From the NCBI GenBank assembly GCA_009702205.1, contig WLIM01000022.1, positions 1 to 11,120 of the forward strand: a stretch of 11,120 nt of DNA, written 5' to 3'. This DNA comes from Actinomycetota bacterium (GTDB taxonomy: Bacteria; Actinomycetota; Actinomycetes; Nanopelagicales; Nanopelagicaceae). The translations under genes and the position numbers were made by a program. Shown here piece by piece: positions 1 through 6,821 of this stretch; positions within the stretch are counted from its first letter, which is position 1, and every line of letters begins with the position of its first letter. The notes under the pieces were generated by a model. That model ran no database searches. It was not told the origin of the DNA and worked only from the letters and a program-made list of their open reading frames with translations.

Positions 1-30
1 AACCGAAGAGACAGCGCTCTTTAGTTTCAT
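1..30 (-). CDS. 5' end of a gene running off the left edge (possible exported protein)
   Basis: Only ten codons are visible: an ATG at 30-28 followed by codons reading MKLKSAVSSV. A good Shine-Dalgarno sequence (AGGAG on the minus strand, 35-39) lies 4 nt before the ATG, which is why I take this as a real start. The Lys-containing, then small/hydrophobic beginning is compatible with the start of a signal peptide. The gene follows livF on the same strand after a 78-bp spacer. In many liv-type clusters the periplasmic or lipoprotein substrate-binding protein is encoded next to the permease genes and none is seen upstream of livH, so this could be that gene. Ten residues cannot prove it, and any exported or cytoplasmic protein remains possible. 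Confidence 0.5.
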   Translation of the reverse strand, partial: MKLKSAVSSV

Positions 31-52
31 AGGGCTCCTATAAATATTGGCC

Positions 53-66
53 CCCCTTGCAAGGGG
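53..66. repeat. Perfect 14-bp GC-capped palindrome between livF and the next gene
   Basis: CCCCTTGCAAGGGG reads identically on both strands. In RNA it could form a short hairpin with a CCCC(U)/(A)GGGG stem and a 4-6 nt loop. It lies in the spacer between the livF stop (109) and the start of the next minus-strand gene (30). No T-run follows it on either strand, so it is not a standard intrinsic terminator. A partial attenuator, an mRNA-stabilising hairpin or a dimeric operator site are all possible. Confidence 0.45.
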
Positions 67-108
67 ACGCGGGTGGTTTAGAGTAACTCGTCGGCTAAGT
101 TTTTTGAA

Positions 109-837
109 CTACTTTTTGCCGAAATAAATGCCGACAATTTCAGGGTCTACGGCCAATTGACGACCGTCACCTTCATGTCGGTTCTTGCCCATATCCAGCA
201 CGTAGCCATAGGTTGAGATTTCAAGGGCGCGGCGGGCATTCTGCTCGACCATGAGGATAGTGACGCCACTTTGATTAATGCTCACTAGCTCTTCAAATAA
301 TTGATCAACAAGTGCCGGGGCTAATCCAGCAGAAGGCTCGTCCAACAAAAGTAGTTCTGGATAAGACATGAGCGCCCTAGCTAGCGCCAACATTTGTCGT
401 TGCCCGCCCGAGAGCGAACCAGCACGTTCTTTATGTCGTGGTGCTAAATCTGGATATCTCTTAAACATTTCAGCCTTGCGAGTTTCAAGATCGCGTCCTT
501 CGCCATGAATAAATCCGACATCTAAATTCTCTTCAATTGTCAGCGCTGGAAAGATGTTTTCAATCTGTGGAACGTAACCAATACCTACATTTACTAATTT
601 ATGTGGCTTGATAGCTTTAACATCTACTTGGCCATTCTTTCCATTGAGAGTTATCTCGCCTTGCGTGACCTTTGCAATTTGATAAATAGATTTCAAAATT
701 GTTGATTTACCTGCGCCGTTTGGTCCAACAATTGTGACGATGGAATTTGCAGGAACATTAATATTTACACCGTTAAGGATTTTTACATCACCGTATCCAG
801 CATGAACATCTTTTAATTGAAATAGTGGTTGGCTCAT
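109..837 (-). CDS. livF: Branched-chain amino acid type ABC transporter, ATP-binding protein LivF
   Basis: A cytoplasmic ATPase that, paired with LivG, powers uptake through the LivH/LivM permease; the family (HAAT) imports branched-chain or other hydrophobic amino acids and relatives take amides or urea. The 242-aa length is normal. Walker A GPNGAGKST is at 38-46, the Q-loop Gln at 91, the signature SLSGGQ at 141-146 and Walker B LLLLDEP at 162-168. The usual H-loop His is Gln199 in VEQNA, which as I recall is the normal state in LivF. The start ATG shares one base with the livG stop (TAATG), so translation is probably coupled. It is the last gene of livHMGF and ends in TAG. The substrate cannot be read from the ATPase; the assignment to LivF rather than UrtE rests on overall similarity and gene order. 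Confidence 0.93.
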   Translation of the reverse strand: MSQPLFQLKDVHAGYGDVKILNGVNINVPANSIVTIVGPNGAGKSTILKSIYQIAKVTQGEITLNGKNGQVDVKAIKPHKLVNVGIGYVPQIENIFPALTIEENLDVGFIHGEGRDLETRKAEMFKRYPDLAPRHKERAGSLSGGQRQMLALARALMSYPELLLLDEPSAGLAPALVDQLFEELVSINQSGVTILMVEQNARRALEISTYGYVLDMGKNRHEGDGRQLAVDPEIVGIYFGKK

Positions 838-1616
838 TATGAATTTCGCTTTCTTGAACCTAAGTAAGCATCGACAACTACATCATTGTCGTAAATTGAA
901 CCTGGTAGGCCAGATGCGATTACTTGCCCTTGAGCCATAACAACAACCTTGTCTGAAATATTCATAACGGTTTCAAGATCGTGTTCAACTAAGAGAAAAC
1001 TTAAACTGTGCTTTGCGCGAATTGTATTTAACACTGTCAATAAACGTTCAACTAGAGCTGGATTTACGCCAGCAAATGGTTCATCTAGCAACATAATTTT
1101 TGGATCAGCCATCAAACACCTTGATAGATCAAGAAGTTTACGCTGCCCACCAGAGAGAATTCCTGCGAATGAATCTGAAAGGCTCTCAAGCCCCACTTCT
1201 TTCAACAAACCGTAGGCTTTTTCCTTTGCTGCCTCTTCATAATCACGGCGAACTTTTGGAGTCATAATGCGCCAAAGTTTTTCCCCTGGATTATTTTGAC
1301 CAGCAAGAACAATATTTTCTAAGACACTCAGACGCTTAATGATTTTTGCACCCTGAAAAGTTCTAATTAGGCCCAAATGTGCAATTTGGTGTGGTTTTAA
1401 TTTCTCGATTGAAGTGCCATCTAATTTGATGCTTCCTGAATCTGCAGTTAAAGAACCACTCACTAAGTTGAAGAGTGTTGTTTTTCCTGCGCCGTTAGGG
1501 CCAATTACAGATGTAATAGTGCCGCGCTCAACAGTTAGAGAAGCGCCATTTACCGCTTTTAACCCACCGAATGCGATGGATACGTTTTCAACTTCGAGAA
1601 TATTGTTCGTACTCAT
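837..1616 (-). CDS. livG: Branched-chain amino acid type ABC transporter, ATP-binding protein LivG
   Basis: The second cytoplasmic ATPase of the importer, 259 aa. Walker A GPNGAGKTT is at 39-47, the Q-loop Gln at 87 (RTFQ), the signature LSGGQ at 153-157, Walker B IMLLDEP at 173-179 and the H-loop His at 211 (VEHD), so all catalytic elements are present. The stretch between Q-loop and signature (about 88-150) has the longer helical insertion typical of LivG compared with LivF. The signature is a canonical LSGGQ, whereas many LivG proteins have a YGQQ-like variant. The ATG overlaps the livM stop by 4 nt (ATGA, 1613-1616). No strong Shine-Dalgarno sequence is visible, consistent with translational coupling. 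UrtD of a urea transporter is the main alternative. Confidence 0.92.
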   Translation of the reverse strand: MSTNNILEVENVSIAFGGLKAVNGASLTVERGTITSVIGPNGAGKTTLFNLVSGSLTADSGSIKLDGTSIEKLKPHQIAHLGLIRTFQGAKIIKRLSVLENIVLAGQNNPGEKLWRIMTPKVRRDYEEAAKEKAYGLLKEVGLESLSDSFAGILSGGQRKLLDLSRCLMADPKIMLLDEPFAGVNPALVERLLTVLNTIRAKHSLSFLLVEHDLETVMNISDKVVVMAQGQVIASGLPGSIYDNDVVVDAYLGSRKRNS

Positions 1617-2599
1617 TGTTCGAGCACCATCTCTTCGCGCTTTCCAAATACCCCTTGTGGGCGCTTGATCATCAAAATGATTAATACCAATCCGATAATT
1701 ATTACTCGAAGGTATGCGCGCTCTGATGATGAGAACCAGGTAAATGGTGGGAACTCAAAGAATCTTGTTCCGGCATAAAGGAAACCGAAGAATAGAGCGC
1801 CTACTGGAACACCTTTGACTCTTGTAGCGCCACCCATAATCAAAATCATCCAAGCATAGAAAGTAACGATGGTTTGGAAATCTTCGGGCGCAAGAATTGA
1901 GAATTGAAGACTCCAGAAAACGCCAGCAATTCCAGCTATTACAGATCCAAAAATAAGTGCTTGCAAGCGGAACATAAATACATTCTTTCCAAGTGCTGAT
2001 GGCACGTGGTCATCTTCACGAGTAGCGCGCAATACGCGGGCCCAACTTGTCATCTGGGTCCGTGAAACAAATAGAAGTAGTAAGCCTGCAACAATCCAGA
2101 CAATTAATAGCATTGCAAAGTCACGGTTTACAACATCACCAAGAATTGGTGAGAGCAGATCCTGTACTTTTGTTAGTACTGGTTCAAATGTTTTTGTATA
2201 ACTTGTGAAAGCACCAGTCTTGCTCGGTATCGCAAGCGAGCCGCGAGTTCCACCTGTGAAGTTATCTGAGTTTTGAATTACATATCGAACAATTTCAGAG
2301 AAGGCGATACTTACGATTGCGAAATAATCTCCGCGCAATCGAATCGTAGTTAAACCTAATAACGCGCCACCAAATGCAGCAACGACAACTCCCGCAAATG
2401 CTGCTAGATATAGATTCCAGCCATAAGTAATTACTAAAATCGCAACGCTATAAGCAGAGAGCGCCATCATTCCAACGTGACCAAAATTCATCATTCCGCC
2501 GAGCCCATATTGAACTTGAAGACCAAGAGCAAAGATGCAGTAAATACCTGCCATAACTAATACGAAAACCCAGAAGCCGGGTTGTAGAAATGCCTCCAT
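1613..2599 (-). CDS. livM: Branched-chain amino acid type ABC transporter, permease LivM
   Basis: One of two integral-membrane subunits forming the translocation path. It has 328 aa with many hydrophobic segments, starting with a membrane helix at about 10-28. The family-type motif YGLGGMMNFGHVG lies at 31-43, and the cytoplasmic-loop motif (ALGKNVFMFRLQALIFG, then AGIAGVFW) lies about two thirds along, where the subunit couples to the ATPases. A TGG-containing soluble stretch near 110-125 and an extended hydrophilic section to about 160 separate the middle helices. The gene follows livH with zero spacing (TAA directly before ATG). A strong GAGGAG Shine-Dalgarno sequence sits 7 nt upstream inside the end of livH, which fixes the start. 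It ends in TGA overlapping livG by 4 nt. Confidence 0.92.
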   Translation of the reverse strand: MEAFLQPGFWVFVLVMAGIYCIFALGLQVQYGLGGMMNFGHVGMMALSAYSVAILVITYGWNLYLAAFAGVVVAAFGGALLGLTTIRLRGDYFAIVSIAFSEIVRYVIQNSDNFTGGTRGSLAIPSKTGAFTSYTKTFEPVLTKVQDLLSPILGDVVNRDFAMLLIVWIVAGLLLLFVSRTQMTSWARVLRATREDDHVPSALGKNVFMFRLQALIFGSVIAGIAGVFWSLQFSILAPEDFQTIVTFYAWMILIMGGATRVKGVPVGALFFGFLYAGTRFFEFPPFTWFSSSERAYLRVIIIGLVLIILMIKRPQGVFGKREEMVLEQ

Positions 2600-3493
2600 T
2601 TAGATGCTCCTCGCTTTATATCCGAGTAAGCCCTCTGGTTTAACAAGTAAGACAAGAGCGAGAGTCGCGAATGCGACTACTGGCTTGTAAGAACTTGGTA
2701 CACCACCAAAGAAAATGCTCCATGTAGAAAGTTCCATAACTAATCCAAGTACAAAACCACCTAGAAGTGCGCCGTAAGCATCACCAATGGTTCCAAGGAC
2801 TACCGCAGCAAAGATTGGAAGTAGCAACATCCATCCCATAGTGCTTTCAAAACTTCCTTGAACCATTCCTTGGAATACGCCAGCAAGCCCTGTTAACAAT
2901 CCACTGATTAACCAGGTAGCCAAAATAATTCGATCTACATTAACTCCTGCTACTGAAGCTAGTGACGGGTTGTCAGAGAAAGCGCGCATGCCTTTACCGA
3001 TTGGGCTTTTAGCAATCAGAAGTCCCAAACCGATGATTGTTGCTGAAGCAAATATAAGAACTACAAGTTGCGCTTGGGCGATTTGGGCACCGAGGAATTG
3101 ATAGGTCTTAACTTGATCTACATTAAATTTACGACTGCCAACTCCAAAAATAATCAAGATTAATTGGCGAACAATTAGTGAAACGCCTGTTGCTACAAGA
3201 AAGAGTGAGAGTGTTCCGGCTTTGCTCTTACGCAATCCGCGCCAAATCGTGAACTCTAAGGCAACACTTATCGCTGCGATTGTTAGCATCGCGACAAAGA
3301 TTGCAACTACAAATGGAACATGACGATCAACGCTTAAGAAAACCGTTACGAATGCGCCAAGGGTAAGAAAATCTCCCGCTGCAAAGTTAACAAGTTTCAA
3401 TACGCCGTAGACGATTGAAACACCAACCGCTGCGATAGCTAAAATTGAACCTGTAACTAAGCCGTTGAACAGCAGTTGAATAAAATCAGCCAT
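2600..3493 (-). CDS. livH: Branched-chain amino acid type ABC transporter, permease LivH
   Basis: The other integral-membrane subunit, 297 aa, of usual LivH length. The N-terminal signature (NGLVTGSILAIAAVGVSIVYG, then LVNFAAGDFL) covers about residues 10-43. The coupling-loop motif GVNVDR is followed by LTGLAGVFQG near 183-210. The rest is a run of hydrophobic segments consistent with about eight membrane helices. It is the first gene of the livHMGF cluster. Its ATG is preceded by a clear GGAGAG Shine-Dalgarno sequence (3499-3504) at 5 nt. The upstream spacer is 73 bp and follows the protease gene on the same strand. No convincing terminator separates the two, so read-through into the liv genes is possible besides an own promoter. 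Confidence 0.93.
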   Translation of the reverse strand: MADFIQLLFNGLVTGSILAIAAVGVSIVYGVLKLVNFAAGDFLTLGAFVTVFLSVDRHVPFVVAIFVAMLTIAAISVALEFTIWRGLRKSKAGTLSLFLVATGVSLIVRQLILIIFGVGSRKFNVDQVKTYQFLGAQIAQAQLVVLIFASATIIGLGLLIAKSPIGKGMRAFSDNPSLASVAGVNVDRIILATWLISGLLTGLAGVFQGMVQGSFESTMGWMLLLPIFAAVVLGTIGDAYGALLGGFVLGLVMELSTWSIFFGGVPSSYKPVVAFATLALVLLVKPEGLLGYKARSI

Positions 3494-3515
3494 CTATTCT
3501 CTCCATTCGAGGAAC

Positions 3516-3521
3516 TTTATA
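3516..3521 (-). promoter_or_regulatory. Candidate -10 element for the liv operon
   Basis: TATAAA on the minus strand matches five of six bases of the TATAAT consensus and lies 22 bp before the livH ATG, leaving room for a short leader that contains the GGAGAG ribosome site. The position expected for a -35 element (3539-3544, GCTTCA) fits poorly, so this is a weak call. A CACGTG palindrome at 3544-3549 lies where a regulator could bind, but a hexamer alone is not evidence of that. Confidence 0.25.
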
Positions 3522-3566
3522 GCCGAACCCCCGAAAAATGAAGCACGTGTGAGAGATTACATAGCT

Positions 3567-4715
3567 CTAATTTGAAGCTGCTGAGCCAAGTGTTACGTTG
3601 AAAGTCTTAGATCCACCGCTTGGCAGGGTCACAACTACGGCGACTTTATCGCCAGGTGCGTGCGAACGAATCCGGACAATCGCTGATACATAATCATTAA
3701 TGCGAACCCCATCGATTGAAGTAACGATTGAACCAACTGGTATTCCAGCTTTCTCTGCAGCATCACCGGATGTCAGGCTTGAAATCTTTGCACCTTTGCC
3801 AGCGGTAAAGCTTTGATCAAAGAAGACGCCAAGAACTGGCCTTGTAGCTTTACCAGTATCAATAATTTCATTCATGATACGAAGTGCCTGATTAATAGGT
3901 ATCGCAAAACCAAGACCGATCGATCCGCTCTGTCCTGTTGCAGAACCAAGAGTTGCGGTTGCGGCATTAATACCAATCATTCGGCCGATTGAATCTGTAA
4001 GTGGGCCTCCTGAATTTCCTGGATTAATAGCAGCATCGGTTTGAATCGCATCTACATATGACTGAGTGCTTGTAGCACTTGCGCCACTAGTTACAACTGC
4101 GCGATTTAGCGATGAAACAATTCCACTTGTAACTGTGTGATCAAGACCAAGTGGTGAACCAAATGCGATTACTTGATCTCCAATTTTTAAAGTAGAGGAA
4201 TCCCCTATTGAAATTGTTGGTTGATTGCCTTTAACAATCTTTAGAACTGCAAGATCATAATTAGCTTCACGTCCAACAATTGTTGCTGGAACTGAATCTC
4301 CGTTATCTAGCTCTACTGAAATAGTTCCACTTCCACTAGCAGCGCCTTCAATTACGTGATTGTTTGTTACAACGTAGCTATAAGTTGAAGTTGTTCTGAA
4401 AATTGAACCGGATCCAGTTCCGCCACCAGAAGGTGTGGTCACATTTATTGTTACAACGCTAGGTGAAATTTTTGTAACGATGGAATTTAAACTTCCGGCA
4501 GTGCCGGCTGGTGCGCCAAGAGTTACTGCAGTCCTTGAAGCAGAGCATGAATTATTAACTGCGGCATAAACAGCTTGGGTTTTCTTGTCGACACAAGCAT
4601 TTACGACTGAAGTGCTAAAGACTCCGGCAGCAGTTGCAACGCCCCCGACAGCAGTAACGCCCAGAAGAAAGCCAGCAAGAACTTTAGAGGTTGTGTGAGT
4701 CATTAGATTTTTCAT
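3567..4715 (-). CDS. Membrane-anchored HtrA/DegP-type serine protease (trypsin-like domain plus PDZ)
   Basis: An S1C-family protease, probably acting outside the membrane in envelope protein quality control. I start it at the ATG at 4715 (382 aa), because an AAGG site lies 7 nt before it. The in-frame ATG at 4721 would have only 1 nt of spacing. Residues 12-32 form a hydrophobic signal/anchor. Residues 41-57 hold a short segment bounded by two cysteines (C41 and C57). The protease domain runs from about 75 to 285 with the full triad: His120 in TNNHV, Asp154 in YDLAV and Ser235 in GNSGGPL. A single PDZ domain fills about 296-378. Ser/Thr/Gly-rich stretches flank the domains. It stands alone between the liv cluster (73 bp downstream) and the MFS gene (64 bp upstream). 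The family assignment is firm; the target proteins are unknown. Confidence 0.93.
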   Translation of the reverse strand: MKNLMTHTTSKVLAGFLLGVTAVGGVATAAGVFSTSVVNACVDKKTQAVYAAVNNSCSASRTAVTLGAPAGTAGSLNSIVTKISPSVVTINVTTPSGGGTGSGSIFRTTSTYSYVVTNNHVIEGAASGSGTISVELDNGDSVPATIVGREANYDLAVLKIVKGNQPTISIGDSSTLKIGDQVIAFGSPLGLDHTVTSGIVSSLNRAVVTSGASATSTQSYVDAIQTDAAINPGNSGGPLTDSIGRMIGINAATATLGSATGQSGSIGLGFAIPINQALRIMNEIIDTGKATRPVLGVFFDQSFTAGKGAKISSLTSGDAAEKAGIPVGSIVTSIDGVRINDYVSAIVRIRSHAPGDKVAVVVTLPSGGSKTFNVTLGSAASN

Positions 4716-4722
4716 GTCCATA

Positions 4723-4726
4723 CCTT
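4723..4726 (-). promoter_or_regulatory. Ribosome binding site deciding the protease start
   Basis: AAGG on the minus strand is followed by ATG GAC ATG. Spacing to the first ATG is 1 nt, too short for initiation, and to the second ATG (4715-4713) it is 7 nt, which is normal. A weaker alternative, AAGGA about 15 nt before the first ATG, could serve the longer form. Confidence 0.5.
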
Positions 4727-4779
4727 AGATTCTCGATCCTTAATAGATAATTGGGAAAAGTTTAAGAATTTCTGTGAAT

Positions 4780-6006
4780 TTACTTATCGCTGCGCTCATC
4801 AGATATTTGCATATTTCGCATAGCCGGAACAGCCAGCATTCCCAAAATAAAGATTGCACTGAAAATTGCTAGACCGTAAAGAGTTTTTGAAAGTCCGATT
4901 GCAATTGATAGTGGCCCTGCAATTGCGAGCCCAACTGGACGCAAAAGCATTGTTCCCATGGCATCAAATGAAGAGACTCTAGATAGCGCTTCTCTTGGAA
5001 CTTCTCTTGCCATTGCAGTTGACCAAATCGTGGTCCACAAATCAATTGTCATTCCCCAGAGCAGTGCACAAAAGGCAATGAACCAGATTGATTGTGGCTT
5101 GGCCATGGACCACATGTATAGAGATATCGAAAAACTAATTAATAATAAGAAGCGAAGTGGATATTTTAATTTAATCTTGATTCCAATTAGTGAACCAATA
5201 ATTAGACCTATGCCTTCAAATGTTAAAACTAGTGACCAAGATTTTGCACCGTTAAACTCTTTAAGTGCAATTAACGGCCCGAGAACATTTTCACCAGCAG
5301 CCCAAGCCAAGATTATGAATGAAAATCCAAATACTCCGATAACGATCCAACGGTAAGAGGTAAATATCTTCCAACCGTGAATCAGATCATCAAGCATTGT
5401 GTTCTCGCTCTTACTATTAGCGGGTGCAACATGTCTGAAGCTAAATAGAAGTGTGCCACCAACTACGAAGGTGGCCGCGTCAATTCCAAGTGCCCAGGTA
5501 CTACCCCAACCAGCAACAATAATTCCGCCAACTGCGGCGCCCAAAATAATGGCGCCATTTGAGAAGAAGTTATTAACAGCATTTGTTTTTTGTAGATGTT
5601 CATCAGGAACCAAAGCTGGTAAAACTCCAGACATTGCAGGCCAGAAGATTCCCCACATCAAGCCAAAGTTAATATTCACTAATAGAAGAACTATTACTGG
5701 CACTTTCCCCGTAGCAAAATATGCGACCTGAACAAAGAGGCCACTCGCAGCTACTAAATCGGCGAAAGCAACTGCTTTTATTCGCCCAAATTTATCGGCG
5801 AGCACACCACCGAATGGACTCATTACAAGCATTGCGACAGTAGTAGACCCGAGTACCAAACCTAAAAGATTGGCATCACCGTTTGGAAGATGAAAGATTC
5901 CAAAGGCAAGTGCGATTGGCGACATTCCATTTCCGAAATTGCTAATGAAGCGCGCAAAATAAAAGCGCTTGATATAGCGATATCCAAATAGTTCAGCAAA
6001 ACTCAC
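4780..6006 (-). CDS. MFS transporter, probable drug/metabolite exporter type
   Basis: A 408-aa permease with the hydrophobic pattern of a twelve-helix major facilitator. The conserved loop between helices 2 and 3 (motif A) is clear: GGVLADKFGRIK at 66-77, preceded by helix 1 (about 15-38, with the charged start RYIKRFYFARF) and helix 2 (about 47-65). A mid-protein hydrophilic stretch near 195-215 separates the two halves. The sequence style resembles the MFS_3 / DHA3 group (EntS-like, macrolide exporters), but the substrate is not readable. The start is GTG at 6006 with no good Shine-Dalgarno sequence; no in-frame ATG lies nearby upstream. The peptidase S51 gene ends only 19 bp upstream on the same strand, so the two are probably one transcript, and the permease may export or import a product linked to peptide breakdown (inference). 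Confidence 0.88.
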   Translation of the reverse strand: MSFAELFGYRYIKRFYFARFISNFGNGMSPIALAFGIFHLPNGDANLLGLVLGSTTVAMLVMSPFGGVLADKFGRIKAVAFADLVAASGLFVQVAYFATGKVPVIVLLLVNINFGLMWGIFWPAMSGVLPALVPDEHLQKTNAVNNFFSNGAIILGAAVGGIIVAGWGSTWALGIDAATFVVGGTLLFSFRHVAPANSKSENTMLDDLIHGWKIFTSYRWIVIGVFGFSFIILAWAAGENVLGPLIALKEFNGAKSWSLVLTFEGIGLIIGSLIGIKIKLKYPLRFLLLISFSISLYMWSMAKPQSIWFIAFCALLWGMTIDLWTTIWSTAMAREVPREALSRVSSFDAMGTMLLRPVGLAIAGPLSIAIGLSKTLYGLAIFSAIFILGMLAVPAMRNMQISDERSDK

Positions 6007-6025
6007 ACACTCATGATACTTGTAG

Positions 6026-6769
6026 TTATGAAAATATGATTTGTTCTCCTGCTTTATATCGCGCAGCAGGCGCTCCGCTTAAAATATGCACGCCGCCTTT
6101 GCCATGGACCTGCCATCTATTTTCAATAATTGAAGTTTCAGGATCAAGGCCAGTTACCAAAGCTGTATCTTCATCAATCCCAATTATTATTGTTCCATCT
6201 GGCGCCTTCATAACTATTTTTGCGGCACTATCTGGAATCCAACCAAAGAATTTGTTGTAGTGCGGAATAGGACGCAAATTAGGAATCAGATTTAGCCCAG
6301 GGATTCCTACACTTTTCATTTTGAAAAAATTTGGTACATCGCTGCTTAAAGCCATAGCGCCGGCGCTGCACCCGGCAAGTGCGGCACCTTGCCTCCAATT
6401 ACTTTCAATCTCTTCCCAAAGTGGAGTTCCATACAAAGTAGTTGCCAAATATCCAGGATCGCCACCAGAAAAATAGATAAGTCCTGCGCTTTTAATTTTT
6501 GAAATGTATTCGTTATTAAAAGCATCTTCTCGTTTAAATATCGGTAAGAATTCTTGGAGCGCTCCGATTCGCCTTGCTTGCTCGGCACCAAGAGATTCCC
6601 AGTATTCCAATCTCTCTTTACTCTCTTGCCCTGCTGCTGTTGGAATTTGTAAGTATCTATTTGGTTTTCCATTGGATATTCCGGATTCCAAAAGTGATCT
6701 TTCTAAGTCTTGCATCACTGGTAAATACTCACCAGATCCCACAAGTGCTAAAGCTCCAACTTTTGCCAT
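6026..6769 (-). CDS. Peptidase S51 family protein (cyanophycinase / peptidase E-like)
   Basis: A cytoplasmic-looking 247-aa serine peptidase with a class I glutamine-amidotransferase-like fold. It opens with ALVGSGEYLP (8-17), a family-typical N-terminus. YFSGGDPGYL (99-108) is the GGD loop. The nucleophile elbow GCSAGAM gives Ser135. His170 in IPHYNKFFG is the likely catalytic histidine. GIDEDTALV (197-205) is the C-terminal family motif. Members cleave peptides next to Asp: peptidase E releases Asp-X dipeptides and cyanophycinase degrades Asp-Arg polymer. Length and motifs fit the cyanophycinase-like branch, but a peptidase role on other Asp-containing peptides is just as possible, since no cyanophycin synthetase is in view. 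No signal peptide is seen. It leads a two-gene unit with the MFS gene and is divergent from the LCP gene. A -10-like hexamer ends 6 nt before the ATG. Confidence 0.87.
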   Translation of the reverse strand: MAKVGALALVGSGEYLPVMQDLERSLLESGISNGKPNRYLQIPTAAGQESKERLEYWESLGAEQARRIGALQEFLPIFKREDAFNNEYISKIKSAGLIYFSGGDPGYLATTLYGTPLWEEIESNWRQGAALAGCSAGAMALSSDVPNFFKMKSVGIPGLNLIPNLRPIPHYNKFFGWIPDSAAKIVMKAPDGTIIIGIDEDTALVTGLDPETSIIENRWQVHGKGGVHILSGAPAARYKAGEQIIFS

Positions 6770-6775
6770 GTGGTT

Positions 6776-6781
6776 ACTTTA
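6776..6781 (-). promoter_or_regulatory. Candidate -10 element giving a leaderless transcript of the peptidase gene
   Basis: TAAAGT (TANNNT pattern) on the minus strand ends 6 nt before the ATG at 6769, so transcription would begin at or beside the A of the start codon. No Shine-Dalgarno sequence is present between it and the ATG, which fits leaderless initiation, a common arrangement in Actinobacteria. No good -35 element is visible. Confidence 0.4.
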
Positions 6782-6809
6782 TCTGCAGAGTTTCAAATAC
6801 TTTTTAGAT

Positions 6810-6813
6810 AGGA
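6810..6813 (+). promoter_or_regulatory. Ribosome binding site deciding the LCP gene start
   Basis: AGGA lies 8 nt before the ATG at 6822. The reading frame is open much further upstream (to 6504), but that extension overlaps the divergent peptidase gene and encodes no recognisable sequence. The signal-anchor begins directly after the 6822 ATG, so this site marks the true start. Confidence 0.65.
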
Positions 6814-6821
6814 TTCGCGTT

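Noticed and set aside
46..75. tRNA-Ala-like anticodon arm (CTTGCAA loop with C/G stem) around the palindrome
   Set aside because: No D-arm, T-arm or matching acceptor stem can be found around it on either strand.
949..1668. Plus-strand open frames opposite livG
   Set aside because: The minus strand encodes a complete ATPase with all motifs; the opposite frames have no ribosome sites or family features.
4958..5731. Plus-strand open frames opposite the MFS gene
   Set aside because: They mirror hydrophobic codons of the permease and have no independent support.
6504..6821. Upstream extension of the LCP reading frame by 106 codons
   Set aside because: It runs antisense through the peptidase S51 gene, encodes no recognisable sequence, and the ATG at 6822 has a proper ribosome site and is followed directly by the signal-anchor.
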